Shown piece after piece: positions 46,807 through 57,399 of a stretch of 64,000 nt of DNA. Under the pieces are notes generated by a model, which worked only from the letters and a program-made list of their open reading frames with translations, searched no databases and was not told where the DNA came from. Numbering within the stretch: the first letter of the stretch is position 1; the number at the start of each line of letters is the position of its first letter. A program made the position numbers and the translations under genes. This DNA comes from Erpobdella octoculata (taxonomy: Eukaryota > Annelida > Clitellata > Hirudinida > Erpobdellidae). The stretch covers positions 11,753,807-11,817,806 of the forward strand of contig OZ022240.1 of the NCBI GenBank assembly GCA_963978895.1. Direction: 5' to 3'.

Positions 46807-47426
46807 TGTAACGGTTGTTACTAATTTTTACTAATTCGTAAATAATTATTTTTATTTTTTTTATTATTTATTTTTTTATCTGGGGTGTTAAATTAAATAT
46901 CTATTATTTTATCTTTTATTTCTATGTTATGTGACGATATGACGGATTTGTTTTTAAAAGATGATGATATTAGCTGTGTGCTTCGTGCTTTGCTTCGTGC
47001 TAATAAATTGTAGCTGTGTGCTTCGTGCTTTGCTTCGTGCTAATAAATTGTAGCTGTGTGCTTCGTGCTTTGCTTCGTGCTAATAAATTGTAGCTGTGTG
47101 CTTCGTGCTTTGCTTCGTGCTAATAAATTGTTGCTGTGTGCTTCGTGCTTTGCTTCGTGCTAATAAATTGTTGCTGTGTGCTTAGTGCTTTTGCTTCGTG
47201 CTAATAAATTGTTGCTGTGTGCTTAGTGCTTTGCTTTGTGCTATTAAATTATTGTTTCGTGCTTTGTGCCTGACTTCGTGCTAAGTTGTTGATTTGATTT
47301 CTCTGCGTTGTACCTTGGGAGCTGATAAAGTTTGTGGGTACCTCCGAACTTGTGGTGTCTAAATAAATAAGAACCTGAACGCCGGCTCCTGTTGAAGATT
47401 TTCCTCATCGGACAACCGACGTTACA
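46807..47426 (+). repeat. 5' LTR of the second gypsy element
   Basis: TGTAACGG...CGTTACA, 620 bp, containing a 40-bp minisatellite. Confidence 0.85.
46972..47260. repeat. 40-bp minisatellite inside the LTR
   Basis: About seven units beginning TAGCTGTGTGCTTCGTGCTT and ending TAATAAATTG, degrading toward the right. The 3' LTR copy is truncated within the first unit. Confidence 0.9.
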
Positions 47427-47622
47427 TTTCTGGCGCAGTCGACAGGATCAGCATCAACATCGCTGATCTTCATCACAAGGAACGGGCCTACTCAACCAAA
47501 GTCTCGCCGAAAAAATCAAGGAAATTTTCTGTGTGGATTCTGTTAGTTTCTTCTTTTTTTTTTATCATTAGGAAGTTATTGTCAGTACTGTAGGTTAGTG
47601 ATCAATTAAGGTAGTTAGGATA

Positions 47623-50374
47623 ATGAATACACCGATATCAATGGTGGCGGAGAAAAGCTCACGGATTGATTCTGAAAATGAATCGCAGGGAGAGGAGTCG
47701 CCACTAAGGCGTAACATAAGTTTTACAGGAATACAATACGAGAGAGATTTAGCGGAGAGGATAAGACAGGAGGAGCGTGAGGACCGCAAAGAAAGAGAGG
47801 AGCGTGAGGACCGCAAAGAAAGAGAGGAGCGTGAGGACCGCAAAGAAAAAGAAAGAGAGGAGCAGGAGCGTGCGATGCGTATAAAATTAGCTGAGATAGA
47901 GAAGGAAGTGAAGTTGGCGGAGTTACAATCACGGCACGCACGCGATGATGGTTATGGCGTGTATAATAATTTCGAACGCGAGACCTATATTCGCAAGGTA
48001 AACATTGTTAAGGCAGGATTAATGCCATTCCCTACGGAAAAGGTCGAGTTACCGGCGTTTTTTAAATATCTGGAGGACGAATGCCGTTGCCAAGGGATCG
48101 ATATATCTGACCAAGGGGAAATGCTTAAAGGCATCGTGGCGGCGCGAGCGGATAATTTATTATATCGTATACCCGTAGAACAGCGGTATAATTACCATTT
48201 CCTAAAACAAGTGATTCTTCGGGAATATGGTATTCATCCTGCCACACTTAAGAACGCCTTCGATAACGCGCAGCGCATGCGCGACGAATCATTTACAACG
48301 TTTGCCACCAGAATACACAACCTCTGCACATATTATTTAGATAGCTGTGGTGCAGATGGCAGTTACGACCGAGTAGTAAGCATCTTATGTGCCGATAAGA
48401 TCAAGCAAATACTTCCCCGGGATTGTTTAAATTATGTCATTGATCGTCCAGGTGAAGTCGATAATTGCCATAAGCAAGTTGCTGAGCACGCAGACAACTA
48501 TGTTCTGCTACATAAAGACATATTACATAACACAACATCCAAAATTCATTCTCGGTCTAGGGGCGAAGAGGAATCGACTGGCCTACAACGGGATAGACCA
48601 CCTGTAGCTCCCCCGACTTATGCACGGCCTATTCCTCAACCCTAGAAAACTAGCGCAAGCGGTAACATTCGAAAGTGCTACAACTGCGGTAAACTAGGTC
48701 ACGAGGGACGCGAGTGACGAGGAACTAAGGTATGTACTAATTGCCAGGAAGTGGGTCATGCAAGTCAGCTCTGCCCACGCAACCCCACTAGAGCTAATAT
48801 ATGTCACGTAGATCCTCTAGGAGTAGATAATGAGGCGTTCGAAAGTTATTTCCTTAATGTAAGGATCGGTGATGTTGCACCAGTGAGAGCCCTCAACGAC
48901 AGTGGAGCTAACCGTTGCTGTATAAGGGCCAGTTTGGTTGATATTCATCAATGCCCCATACAACGTCAAGGCGTGTTGTGGGGAGCAATAGTGGGTATCG
49001 AGCAACCGGTTACTCTGGTTGAACTAACTATAAGGCCTTATTTCTCTGATGACCAATATGTTAGCATAGCCCCGACAATTAAAGAGTGGTTTGCAGTGGT
49101 AGATAACCTCCGGGAGGAAGCCCTTTTAACTCCCAGCGTAGTCAAAAGAATCCAAGCGTTGAAATCCTACGAAATGGTTACAGCTAGCGCAGCAACCATA
49201 GATATAGAAAAGGACGGCGGCACATCGCCAACAGATGTTGAAATAGTAAGGCCAGCCAATACGAATGGAACGATTCAGGACCTCAAGCCGATGCAGAGCA
49301 GCCGGACCTCAGCGTATCAAATTCACTTACACCAGGCACCAAATATCCAGCCCAGAGTTGATCAAGAAACTTTGATCATAAATGAAAAACAAAGACAGCT
49401 GACGAATGAAGAAAGTAAAATACAGGACAGGTCACATTTACCTCATCATCCTCCTTCCTCTACTACTTCACCGTTATTGTCACAACCATTTTCCGGGCTT
49501 CCTTCATCTGCATCTCAATTTCAAGAGTCGACCAATCAATTTAATCTCGATCTTCAACAAATCGAATTTTCTCCTGTGATAAAAAACAAATTAGAAGACA
49601 CTGAAGCTCTTGATGGTTTTCGTTCAAACAGTCCTTCGCAGGGTGCCAGACATTCTCCGCGAAACAAGTTTAGAGTTCACTCAAAGACAAACTCCGATTT
49701 CGACAGCAGCAACAGCGATCGAACTACTCCTGTTTCGTTATACCACGTTTTGAATTCAAATGCTGCAAACAACTATCTAACAGTTCACGCACAAATGTTA
49801 CAGCAGATCTTGATTGAAGATGGCCGTTCTAATCGATACAAAAGACGAGCAGCCTATTGTTCAGTGCCATATCTTACGGCCTCCGTTCGGTTAGGTAACA
49901 AAAAACTCCTCGTAGAATCCGTCACTCTTTACACAATTGACTACCAACGAGAGTTTGGTTTGGCTGTCGATGCAAGCGCGGTAGCCGTGGGATGCTGCCT
50001 CTTCCAGTGGAATGCGAACCGAGAGGAACAACCCATCGCCTTTGCCAGTGCTAAACTCAGTGACACACAACAAAGATGGGCAACCATCAAAAGAGAAGCC
50101 TATGCTGTGGTGTGGGCGCGCCAAAAGTTCAAAGGGTGGATGCTGCTTTTCACAGGTCACGGTCTTCTCCGACCATAATCCCCTTACGTTTCTAACGGAA
50201 GTATCGACAAAAAGTTCAAAACTTACAAGATGGGCCCTTGCACTTCAAGAGTTTGATCTTCAGTTCAAGTACCGGGCGGGACGAACCAACATTCCTGCCG
50301 ATTTCATGTCACGGTCCATAGAAGACGACGGCGCTGAGGTTCCCTCCACAACGATCAAGAAAACTATACAATAA
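47623..50374 (+). pseudogene. Gag-protease-[unknown]-RNase H polyprotein
   Basis: One frame from the ATG at 47623 to 50178 apart from stops at 48643 (before the knuckles) and about 48718, where the last Cys of CYNCGKLGHEGREC is a TGA. A charged coiled coil is followed by gag, then a second knuckle CTNCQEVGHASQLC and protease (VRALNDSGANRCC). From about 49200 to 49915 the frame encodes an S/N/Q/P-rich sequence unlike pol. RNase H follows (LAVDASAVAVGCC, IAFASAKLS), with a frameshift at about 50155 before FSDHNPLTFL and the end at 50374. Integrase and RT are missing, so it could move only in trans. Confidence 0.85.
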
Positions 50375-50444
50375 TGTAACGTGAGTTACGGGTGTTGATA
50401 ACATTGCATTCCACCCTTAACTACACTCTTTTTGGGTAGGGAGG

Positions 50445-50640
50445 TGTAACGGTTGTTACTAATTTTTACTAATTCGTAAATAATTATTTTTATTTTTTTT
50501 ATTATTTATTTTTTTATCTGGGGTGTTAAATTAAATATCTATTATTTTATCTTTTATTTCTATGTTATGTGACGATATGACGGATTTGTTTTTAAAAGAT
50601 GATGATATTAGCTGTGTGCTTCGTGCTTTGCTTCGTGCTT
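50445..50640 (+). repeat. 3' LTR, truncated
   Basis: First 196 bp of the LTR, then abrupt change to hAT end sequence at about 50641. Confidence 0.85.
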
Positions 50641-50794
50641 TCACTTCCCCCTTTTAATGCCACCAAATGCACCCTAGGCTACAGTCGCCTCCTGGATCGT
50701 TTCACTTTGAGAATTCATTGCCCAATTTGAGAATCACTGAATTAGACAATACAACAGACTAATACTAAGGTAAAAATTTTGTTCTACAAAATAC

Positions 50795-50920
50795 CGGTGA
50801 TTGCATTGTTGACAGGCAAAACATTCGAGGTGGTAAACATTTTCTTTAGCTCGCATGACCATTTCAAAGGCTGGTATAACTTTAGAACATACACTACAGT
50901 TTCCAGTTGTTCCAAATAAT
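50795..50920 (-). CDS. LMO (LIM-domain-only) protein, internal exon with first half of LIM2
   Basis: A 126-bp exon between the acceptor ATAATTTTGCAG and the donor CG/GTATTT. It encodes LFGTTGNCSVCSKVIPAFEM, then VMRAKENVYHLECFACQQCN and HR. Spacing C-x2-C, H-x2-C-x2-C-x2-C is the LIM pattern. The exon begins with one base and ends with two bases of split codons, which fits the phase of the exon at 38750-38933. No stop or indel is seen, and the coding sequence appears under constraint amid degenerate repeats. Confidence 0.92.
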
Positions 50921-51392
50921 CTGCAAAATTATAAAATAAACCATGTAAAATGCTGAAAAGACGAAGCCGAGAGAAAACTTGGTAAGAATGCGTGATACGG
51001 GACATGGAAAGGCCTGGTCTAAAGCAGCAGCTGCTTTGAATTGAGATTTATAGAAGAAAATAATATGAAGCAAACATCTAACCTTAGTTTAGTAAATAAA
51101 AGCGTCATTTTAAAATAAATGGACTAGATGATTTGAAAAAGTGTGTCATATTGGTCTTTCATTTAAGTTGTTGTTTCATCTAGCAGTGTGTTGTGTTTTC
51201 ATAAATAAAGTTTCTTTCCATTACATTACATTACTATTAAGTTAAAATATGCAATCAAATTCAATACACCCAAATTCCGAAGAAATAGATTTGTTTCTAA
51301 ACGTAATAATAGACAGTCTGAGGCGCACGCGGATGGCATACACACAGCATTCTATAGCGCTTACGTAAAGCGCTTTATCTCAGTAACTATTC

Positions 51393-53187
51393 GATTCTAG
51401 GACTATAGCACATAGGCTTTCTGCACATAGGACTGTGACTCATAGGACGATCGCACATAGGACTGTGACTCATAGGACGATCGCACATAGGACTTTTGCT
51501 CATAGGGCTTTCACTCATAGGACGTTTGCTGATAGGACGTTTACTCATATTTGTACTATTTGAACAAATTTATAAACTTCCAACATAAAAAACAGAACAC
51601 CAATTATGAAAAAAAAATTAATATTGGCTATTTTTATTATTATTCATATTCATATTTTTATTAACTGCACGTAGTATTTAGTTATATGAACGTTCACTGT
51701 TACAAGTTTAAAAAATATTTAGTTATACGATAAGTACGCCATAGAACGGAGGTAGGTTAGAATATCTGTCTGTCCATTAGTGGCGATCTCGAAGGATTCG
51801 GTAGCATTTGACTGCTGGTTGTTCTGTACCTGTTGATCCCTGTAGAAATGATGCCTTCTGCTTCGAACAGGCATTCTTGAGTTCTGATAGGAATTTCCAC
51901 AATGTCGGGTGACTGCACTGCAATAAAACCTGTAGGCCGTGGTGCCAACTTTCTACTATATTTGTCGTTCTTGCTAAACCATTAGCGGCAGCGTCACGCT
52001 GATTCCATGTTTCGATGGAGAATAAGGGGGGTCCGTAATTTTCAACTCGACCTCTCAGACGACGACCATGTATGTACGTGTGCTCGAAGTAAGTTAGTAG
52101 TTCATCCATATGTTCAATTTGTGGCATTGACTCAGCAAGGGTCTCGAATGACTCAACGATGTCATTGACAGGTACAAACGCTAGCGCAGCGAGACAACGT
52201 ACTGATCCACGCACCTCATCATTTTGTTCATAATCTAGTTTCATGCCAACTTGGTTAACTTTGCAAATTATGCTTTGCGACATATGAAAATAACATCCAG
52301 CCACACGAGCATTCGGAAATATGGCCCAATCAAAATCAACGAGGACATTTGTAGGGTTTGCAACTGGAACTAATCCTTTAATCGCAATAAGCATGCGGTT
52401 ATATATCTCTCGTGTCTTATTTGGTAACAAGCAGTAAATGGCCACCGGCAACGAACTGAAAATGTATGGTGTAGAGTTGAAAGTACGTGATCAGGAAGCT
52501 GGGAACAAACTAAACCTTGCGTTGCACTGCATCCGGCAAGTGTATTGCTCATTGTAGTTTTCATTTCTCCGATCGCTTTTCTGGCGAGTACCCGGGCGAT
52601 GTTGCCTTCGTGATTATGATCGGCGATGTTTATTCTAATCACCTTCGTCGCATCACTTACCAAGTTTGCTTTACATTTAATACTTCGTGCCTTGCAGCAG
52701 CGCCAAAACTGTAATCATTCTGTATTAACTCTATGTTTATAATATTCGAAACCATTCAAAATAAATGTTTGTTTTCCTGTTTTTGAAATACTAAATGTAC
52801 CTTCCATATCTAAATTTTTCTCTACTTTTCTATTAGGCTTTCTTACTATGCCTTTATATACTGTACCGTGTTTAAATTTGTTGAGTTCATTTCCAAGCGA
52901 TCGCTTTTCTGGGAAGTTATCTGTTAAATTCACTTCAAAGCGATCGTTTCACATCAAAGTGATCGTTTTTCTGGCGAGATAAATCTGTTGAATTTACTTT
53001 AAAGCGAGCAAATGAGTCTCCAGCGTTAATTTATTGGCTAACGTCCTATGAGCGATAGTCCTACGAGCGAACATCCTATGTGCGAAAGGTTTATGTGCGA
53101 TGATCCTATGAGCAACAGACCTATGAGCGAAAATCTATGGGGGATAGTCCTATGTGTGAAAGTCCTATGTGCGATCGTCCGGATACC
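51393..53187. mobile_element. MULE (Mutator-like) with minisatellite ends
   Basis: Flanked by AACTATTC (51385-51392 and 53188-53195). Both ends consist of tandem 15-16-bp units, CATAGGACNNTNGCT outward on the left (to about 51548) and the reverse complement on the right (53038-53180). Inside is a FLYWCH-type MULE transposase on the minus strand. Confidence 0.78.
51777..52870 (-). pseudogene. MULE transposase with FLYWCH zinc finger
   Basis: FLYWCH domain at about 52830-52610: TGKQTFILNGFEYYKHRVN, FWRCCKARSIKCKANL, IADHNHEG, with one in-frame TGA between them. The transposase core in another frame (52451-51777) has YCLLPNKTREIYNRM, NVLVDFDWAIFPNA (a catalytic Asp region), CYFHMSQSI, LAALAFVPV, TYIHGRR and GLARTTNIVESWHHG, a close fit to MULE-domain proteins of animals. 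A frameshift near 52455 and the TGA inactivate it. Confidence 0.85.
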
Positions 53188-53248
53188 AACTATTCATTAT
53201 TAAGCATTATTTAAAGTTTCACTCAATCATCTAGTGGTCTTTTATTAA

Positions 53249-53431
53249 CCCTTGGAGGCTGGAGGCTCTCGCTAATGTGATCACACTTGGGATCTTTGGG
53301 TCCTTATGGACCCCATCATTTTCGTCGGTATTTTTACATTAAGATATGTGTGTTAAGTGTATAAAATATTATAGTTATACCTATAAGCAAAGCATTAAAA
53401 GCGGGGCCAACTGTTCACCTATTTTAATGGG
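53249..53431. mobile_element. Possible TTAA-flanked MITE
   Basis: TTAA at 53245-53248 and 53432-53435, ends CCCTTGG and ATGGG. Contains GGGTCC..GGACCC. TIR agreement is only about three bases, so this is tentative. Confidence 0.3.
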
Positions 53432-53435
53432 TTAA

Positions 53436-53880
53436 TACTGGGGTTGGGGGATTTTTAATTTTTTTTGTTTCATTGACCTATAACCAGATAGTATGTTAAT
53501 TTCAAATGTATGTAAGTAACTCACAATGACAAAAGAAATAAAACATACACACACAAAAATAACAATGACAAGAAAAATAACACATACAATTGCTCATCAC
53601 CATAAAGCTACAGTAATTGTTTGTAAGTGTTAAAGTCATATTAGCCAACAAATAATACTGTTCAGTGCTCATTGCGTTCAACATTTCTTACAGGTACTGC
53701 AAAGAATGATACTATGGGAATATGACATTTTGAGTATAACTTCAAGAAAAGGTTTGGTCAAAAATGCTTTCAATAGTTCATCTGTACTATTTGCTCTGAA
53801 AGTCGCATATGCCGTGGGTCATGAAGCATGATTCATAATGTTTTGACTTGCAAATCGACGACATTGACTTGCTGGTGCTT
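53436..53880. other. Non-coding spacer
   Basis: AT-rich; no gene or clear repeat recognised. Confidence 0.45.
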
Positions 53881-54230
53881 TCAGCCAAACATCGGATCCC
53901 TTTCTGGCCTGATAAAAAAAGCATTCAAATGTTCATTGTCTGACTCACAAGAAACTTCTGTGGAAACTATTGACGTCATCTTCTTCTTCTCATCGGCAAC
54001 ACACTGCTCGTCTTCATCTTCACTGCGGGAAAGTTCATCGTCTTTGAGCATGTCATCATTCAACATATACAGAGTATTACTCAATAATTTGTCATTTTCA
54101 TGAGAAACACTTCCCCGTCATTGTCACCTTGCAAATTGTCAACATCTTGGTGCATACTCACTGTGTAGCTCTCACCATCATCAGTTGATGCAAGATCGTC
54201 AGCACTGTCATCATCTCCATCGTTTATAAA
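53881..54230 (-). other. Acidic open stretches of unknown identity
   Basis: Minus frames rich in D/E/S (NDDMLKDDELSRSEDEDE; FINDGDDDSADDLASTDD). They could be the acidic N-terminus of a piggyBac-type transposase, but no diagnostic motif is present. Confidence 0.3.
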
Positions 54231-54234
54231 TATT

Positions 54235-54465
54235 AGTTTATAATTTCTTCCGTGGTATAGCATGTCTTCCAATGTTGTGCCGGTCACAATTACATTGTCC
54301 AGGTAAGCCGCATAACTACAGTTGGAAATGGACGAATCGTCAAAAGAGCTCGTTACGATCAACACTACTAAAGGTCTATATCAGTACCAGAGACTTCCCT
54401 TTGGAGTAAAAAGTGCACTAGGTATTTTCCAGGAAACAATAGATAATTTAACTTCAGGGTTAAAA
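54235..54465. pseudogene. Gypsy RT pieces in opposite orientations
   Basis: Minus 54235-54315 encodes AAYLDNVIVTGTTLEDML (RT active-site region, YLDD-like with N). Plus 54311-54465 encodes ELVTINTTKGLYQYQRLPFG then VKSALGIFQETI, the segment that should precede it. The two halves meet near 54310 in inverted order. Confidence 0.7.
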
Positions 54466-54468
54466 GGT

Positions 54469-54660
54469 AAGTCATCTGACATGGATGCACTAACGATTCC
54501 TTGACCATAATCGCTGTACAGCCAGTGTCCCTCAAAACCTTTACAGGTTTCTTATTTACAAAACCTCTGGTAAACTTAAGTCTTCCTCCTGAATGAAAAC
54601 AGCTATACAGCTATCCGCTATGACTGGTGAAACGCAGCCACACTTTAATTTGACCTCGTC
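54469..54660 (-). pseudogene. Gypsy aspartic protease fragment
   Basis: FTRGFVNKKPVKVLRDTGCT then AIMVKESLVHP, the retroviral-type protease motif (DTG). Continuous, across the Tol2-like insertion, with the gag knuckle region at 56204-56375. Confidence 0.7.
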
Positions 54661-54668
54661 CATTTTAC

Positions 54669-56195
54669 CAGTGTTAGAAAAAGTACTGTGTTTCAGTACT
54701 TAAGTAAAAGTATAAGTAATGCCTCAAAAAGTTACTTAAGTAAAAGTAAAAGTATTTGCTAAAAATGTACTTAAGTAAAAGTAAAAAGTAACAGCACTTT
54801 AAAGTTACTTTTAAAGTAAAAAGTAAAAGTATTGAAGCCGCTTTTGTAATGATCATTCGTCAATCATCTAACTTTATTTTATCGTAATTCCATTGTCTTT
54901 CAAACGCTACTGCCCTAATTAACCAACTGGATAAACATTTTCTTTAAGCTCTCATTTCCAGCAATGATGTTCATGTCATCTGATCTGTTCTGGAAATACT
55001 GCATAAGAACTTCATTGTCAGACACAGTTAACTTTCTGCGATCGAAGAAACTGTCTTCTTCCTCACCTTCGGCTACTGAAGAATGAGATAATCCAGACTC
55101 ACGTGTTTCTTCAAGTTCGACGGAGAATTGTGGAATGCTGAACACGTCGAAAATTATTTATATTTTTTTCATATTTATTTCCAGTATTTTGAGGCCATTC
55201 GAAAAAATTGACGGGCCTCGGTTATTGCCGTATCACGCCTAAAACATTAAGCACATAAATTACTATTGGAATCAATTAAACTTTTGGCTCGGACAAATTT
55301 ATTTAGTTTTTCTTTCTAATTACAATGGAAATTCCGATACGGAATTCGGTGTAGAAGGGAAACGGTCAATAGAGTCTGGAATCTAAAACACATTTTTTTA
55401 TAAAATATTTATTTACATATTTGAATTTAGCATATAATTTACAATTAAATTCCAAAATATAGGCCTTCGGAAAAAATTATTTATATTTTTTTCATATTTA
55501 TTTCCGGTATTTTGAAGCCATTCGAAAAAATCGATGGGCCTCGGTTATTGCCGTATCACACGTAAAACATTATTTTTTTTTTTATTTTTTTACATTTGGA
55601 TTAAGCACATAAATTACTATTGGAATCAATTAAACTTTTGGCTCGGACAAATTTATTTTTGTCTATAATCTACTTTTTGTGTCCAAAATAGCGTTCGTTG
55701 CCGATTTACATGAATGTACCTGTTTTGCTTTAGGTCTTAGGACCTTTAGGTTTGCACAGCAAGCATGTGAACCTGAACGTTTTAGCTTCCATCGATTCAA
55801 ATCTGAACATTTTGACTAAATATGGCCATGGGTGTTCTTCATTAAGTTCATTGTTGTTCCGCCTATCTTCGCCGCCACTGTCCACGTTTGCTCCTTCGGA
55901 AGATTCCATAGTAATGTCGAACAATCTATCGTAAACCAATACAAGTATAACCGCGAAAATCTTAGTAATCATAGATAATAACACATCGATTTAAACTTTA
56001 TGTCGTTTTATTAATTTTTTACAGTACTTTGTAACGCCTTGTCCTGGAAAAGTAACGAAGAAAAAGTCCGAAAATATTACTTCGTTACAAGTAAAAGTTC
56101 TGAAAATAATGTGTACTCCGTTACATGCAAAAAGCACGTCGGATGTACTTAAGTAAAGTAACGTGTTACTTTTACTTCGTTACCGAACAACACTG
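54669..56195. mobile_element. Tol2-like hAT, exact 8-bp duplication
   Basis: CAGTGTTAGAAAAAGTAC at the left, GTTACCGAACAACACTG at the right; duplication CATTTTAC at 54661-54668 and 56196-56203. Subterminal CTTAAGTAAAAGTA repeats are like those of Tol2. A block of about 155 bp (TTATTTATATTTTTTTCATA onward) is duplicated at about 55150 and 55471. Confidence 0.92.
54915..55984 (-). pseudogene. Tol2-like transposase remnants (BED finger and middle)
   Basis: Minus 55730-55900 encodes HPWPYLVKMFRFESMEAKTF then RFTCLLCKPKG, the BED-finger start of Tol2-type transposases. Minus 54915-55145 encodes a middle segment (LMQYFQNRSDDMNIIAGN). The catalytic core is deleted. Confidence 0.7.
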
Positions 56196-56203
56196 CATTT
56201 TAC

Positions 56204-56375
56204 CTTCGAGGACCATGGCCGCGCATGCATTCACTACTCCAGAATCTTTGCATGGTGGTGTCATGGTGGTCTCTCTACGTGTTTGGCACATGACGGGACT
56301 TACCTGAGTGCATTGTCTGTAGTCCTTCGCCAAATGTCCAACTTGATGACAATTGTAAATGTTTTAAACATTTTT
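56204..56375 (-). pseudogene. Gypsy gag zinc-knuckle fragment
   Basis: YNCHQVGHLAKDYRQC is a decayed CCHC knuckle (first and last Cys altered or shifted), followed by a linker leading into the protease at 54660 once the hAT is removed. Confidence 0.55.
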
Positions 56376-56403
56376 AAAAAGTGTAAACAGACTACTAAAA
56401 AAG

Positions 56404-56474
56404 TTAGTTTCGGTCAAATGGCGTGCGTATTTCAATAGAGCATGTGTATCTGAAAATATCGAGCCAATTTACTG

Positions 56475-56507
<33 letters not shown>
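56404..56507 (+). pseudogene. PLE N-terminal motif fragment and (TA)n
   Basis: VKWRAYFNRACVSENIEPIY then (TA)n at 56477-56507. No hammerhead recognised upstream. Confidence 0.6.
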
Positions 56508-56509
<2 letters not shown>

Positions 56510-56510
<1 letters not shown>

Positions 56511-56710
56511 ACTCTACTAGAAATCGAACCCACGTGTCTACGGCAACACCGCCTCGCCTAAATGCAAGCGCTCTTACCAACTGAGCCACCGACCATCACC
56601 GATTCCTAGTAGAGTCTTATAAATATTTGCGTTACTTGTGGTGACAGTTAGTCATCCTATTTGTAGGCTCTTGAAACATTTCAACGCAGTGTTTCACTTC
56701 GCAAAAAATT
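56510..56710. mobile_element. tRNA-like repeat, inverted arrangement
   Basis: 56516-56600 is the minus-strand tRNA-like head (GTGGCTCAGTTGGTAAGAGC; B box GTGGGTTCGATTTC). The plus-strand tail (CTAGTAGAGTCTTATAAATA onward) follows at once at 56605-56710, so AGACTCTACTAG...CTAGTAGAGTCT makes a hairpin around the head. Confidence 0.65.
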
Positions 56711-56825
56711 ACCTATCTGGCAGCAGACTAGCTGTCGAGCCGAAGTAAGGAGTTCTGAGCCTATCATAGTCGTAGTCTAATGTTAAGTAGCTCCGAAAGA
56801 CTGAGACTTCTAGCCATAATTTTTT

Positions 56826-57000
56826 GGTGATGGTCGGTGGCTCAGTTGGTAAGAGCACTTGCATTTAGGCGAGGCGGTGTTGCCGTAGACACGTGGGTTC
56901 GATTCCTAGTAGAGTCTTATAAATATTTGCGTTACTTGTGGGGACAGTTAGTCATCCTATTTGTAGGCTCTTGAAACATTTCAACGCAGTGTTTCACTTC

Positions 57001-57044
<44 letters not shown>
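56826..57044 (+). mobile_element. tRNA-like SINE with (TA)n tail
   Basis: Head GTGGCTCAGTTGGTAAGAGC (56837), GCGAGGCGGTGTTGCCG, B box GTGGGTTCGATTCC, then a body of about 100 bp ending TTTCACTTCGCAAA and (TA)n (57006-57044). The body end resembles that of the 63366-63600 family. Confidence 0.7.
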
Positions 57045-57049
<5 letters not shown>

Positions 57050-57147
57050 GACATATTTGGGTAGCAAGTGATTTTTGATGCATTTTTTATTAAACAACAC
57101 AGCATATTTCGCAGGACTTGCAAACAACTGACCGCTATTCATCTATA

Positions 57148-57363
57148 TCTATATATATAAAAATCTCGTGTCATAGTGTTTGACTTCAAACTCCTCCGAA
57201 ACGGCTGAACCGATTTTTATGAAATTTCTTGTGTACATTTGGTAGGTCTTAGAATAGGTTGTAGGCTATTTAGAATATTTTTTTAAAATTATTTTAAAAA
57301 GTTATAATGGAAAAACAAAGAGGTGCAATTATGTCCTTTTCATAGGAAAATGCAACAGATAGA

Positions 57364-57365
<2 letters not shown>
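57148..57365 (+). mobile_element. Helitron 5' end fragment
   Basis: TCTATATATATAAAAATCTC, then AACTCCTCCGAAACGGCTGA and ACCGATTTTTATGAAATTTC. This wording is very common at arthropod Helitron 5' ends. Cut at a (TA)n tract (57366-57394). Confidence 0.6.

Positions 57366-57394
<29 letters not shown>

Positions 57395-57399
<5 letters not shown>

Larger units (their letters stand above)
46807..50640 (+). mobile_element. Second Gmr1-like gypsy element, RT-IN replaced, 3' truncated
   Basis: 5' LTR 46807-47426, PBS TGGCGCAGTCGACAGGAT at 47431, gag-protease, then an unrecognised segment, then RNase H, PPT (50432-50444) and a 3' LTR cut after 196 bp. The protease and following region resemble those of the first element (EWFAVVDNL / LTPSVV versus VWFAVVPDL / LTPSVV), so it is the same lineage. 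No target duplication can be tested because of the truncation. Confidence 0.85.
39095..50739. mobile_element. Old hAT filling most of the LMO intron
   Basis: Left end CAGTGGTTCTCAACTT at 39095; right end AATTTGAGAATCACTG finishing at 50739, a 12/16 inverted match. Flanking octamers ATGTAGAC and AATTAGAC agree at 6/8. If right, everything between is this hAT plus later insertions, and the pre-insertion intron was about 210 bp. Confidence 0.55.

Noticed and set aside
50784..51005. Open minus frame over the LMO exon
   Set aside because: It is out of frame with the LIM codons; the real exon is bounded by splice sites and has no ATG.
53300..53330. GGGTCC..GGACCC palindrome as a regulatory site
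   Set aside because: Short and within a doubtful TTAA-flanked MITE; no supporting context.
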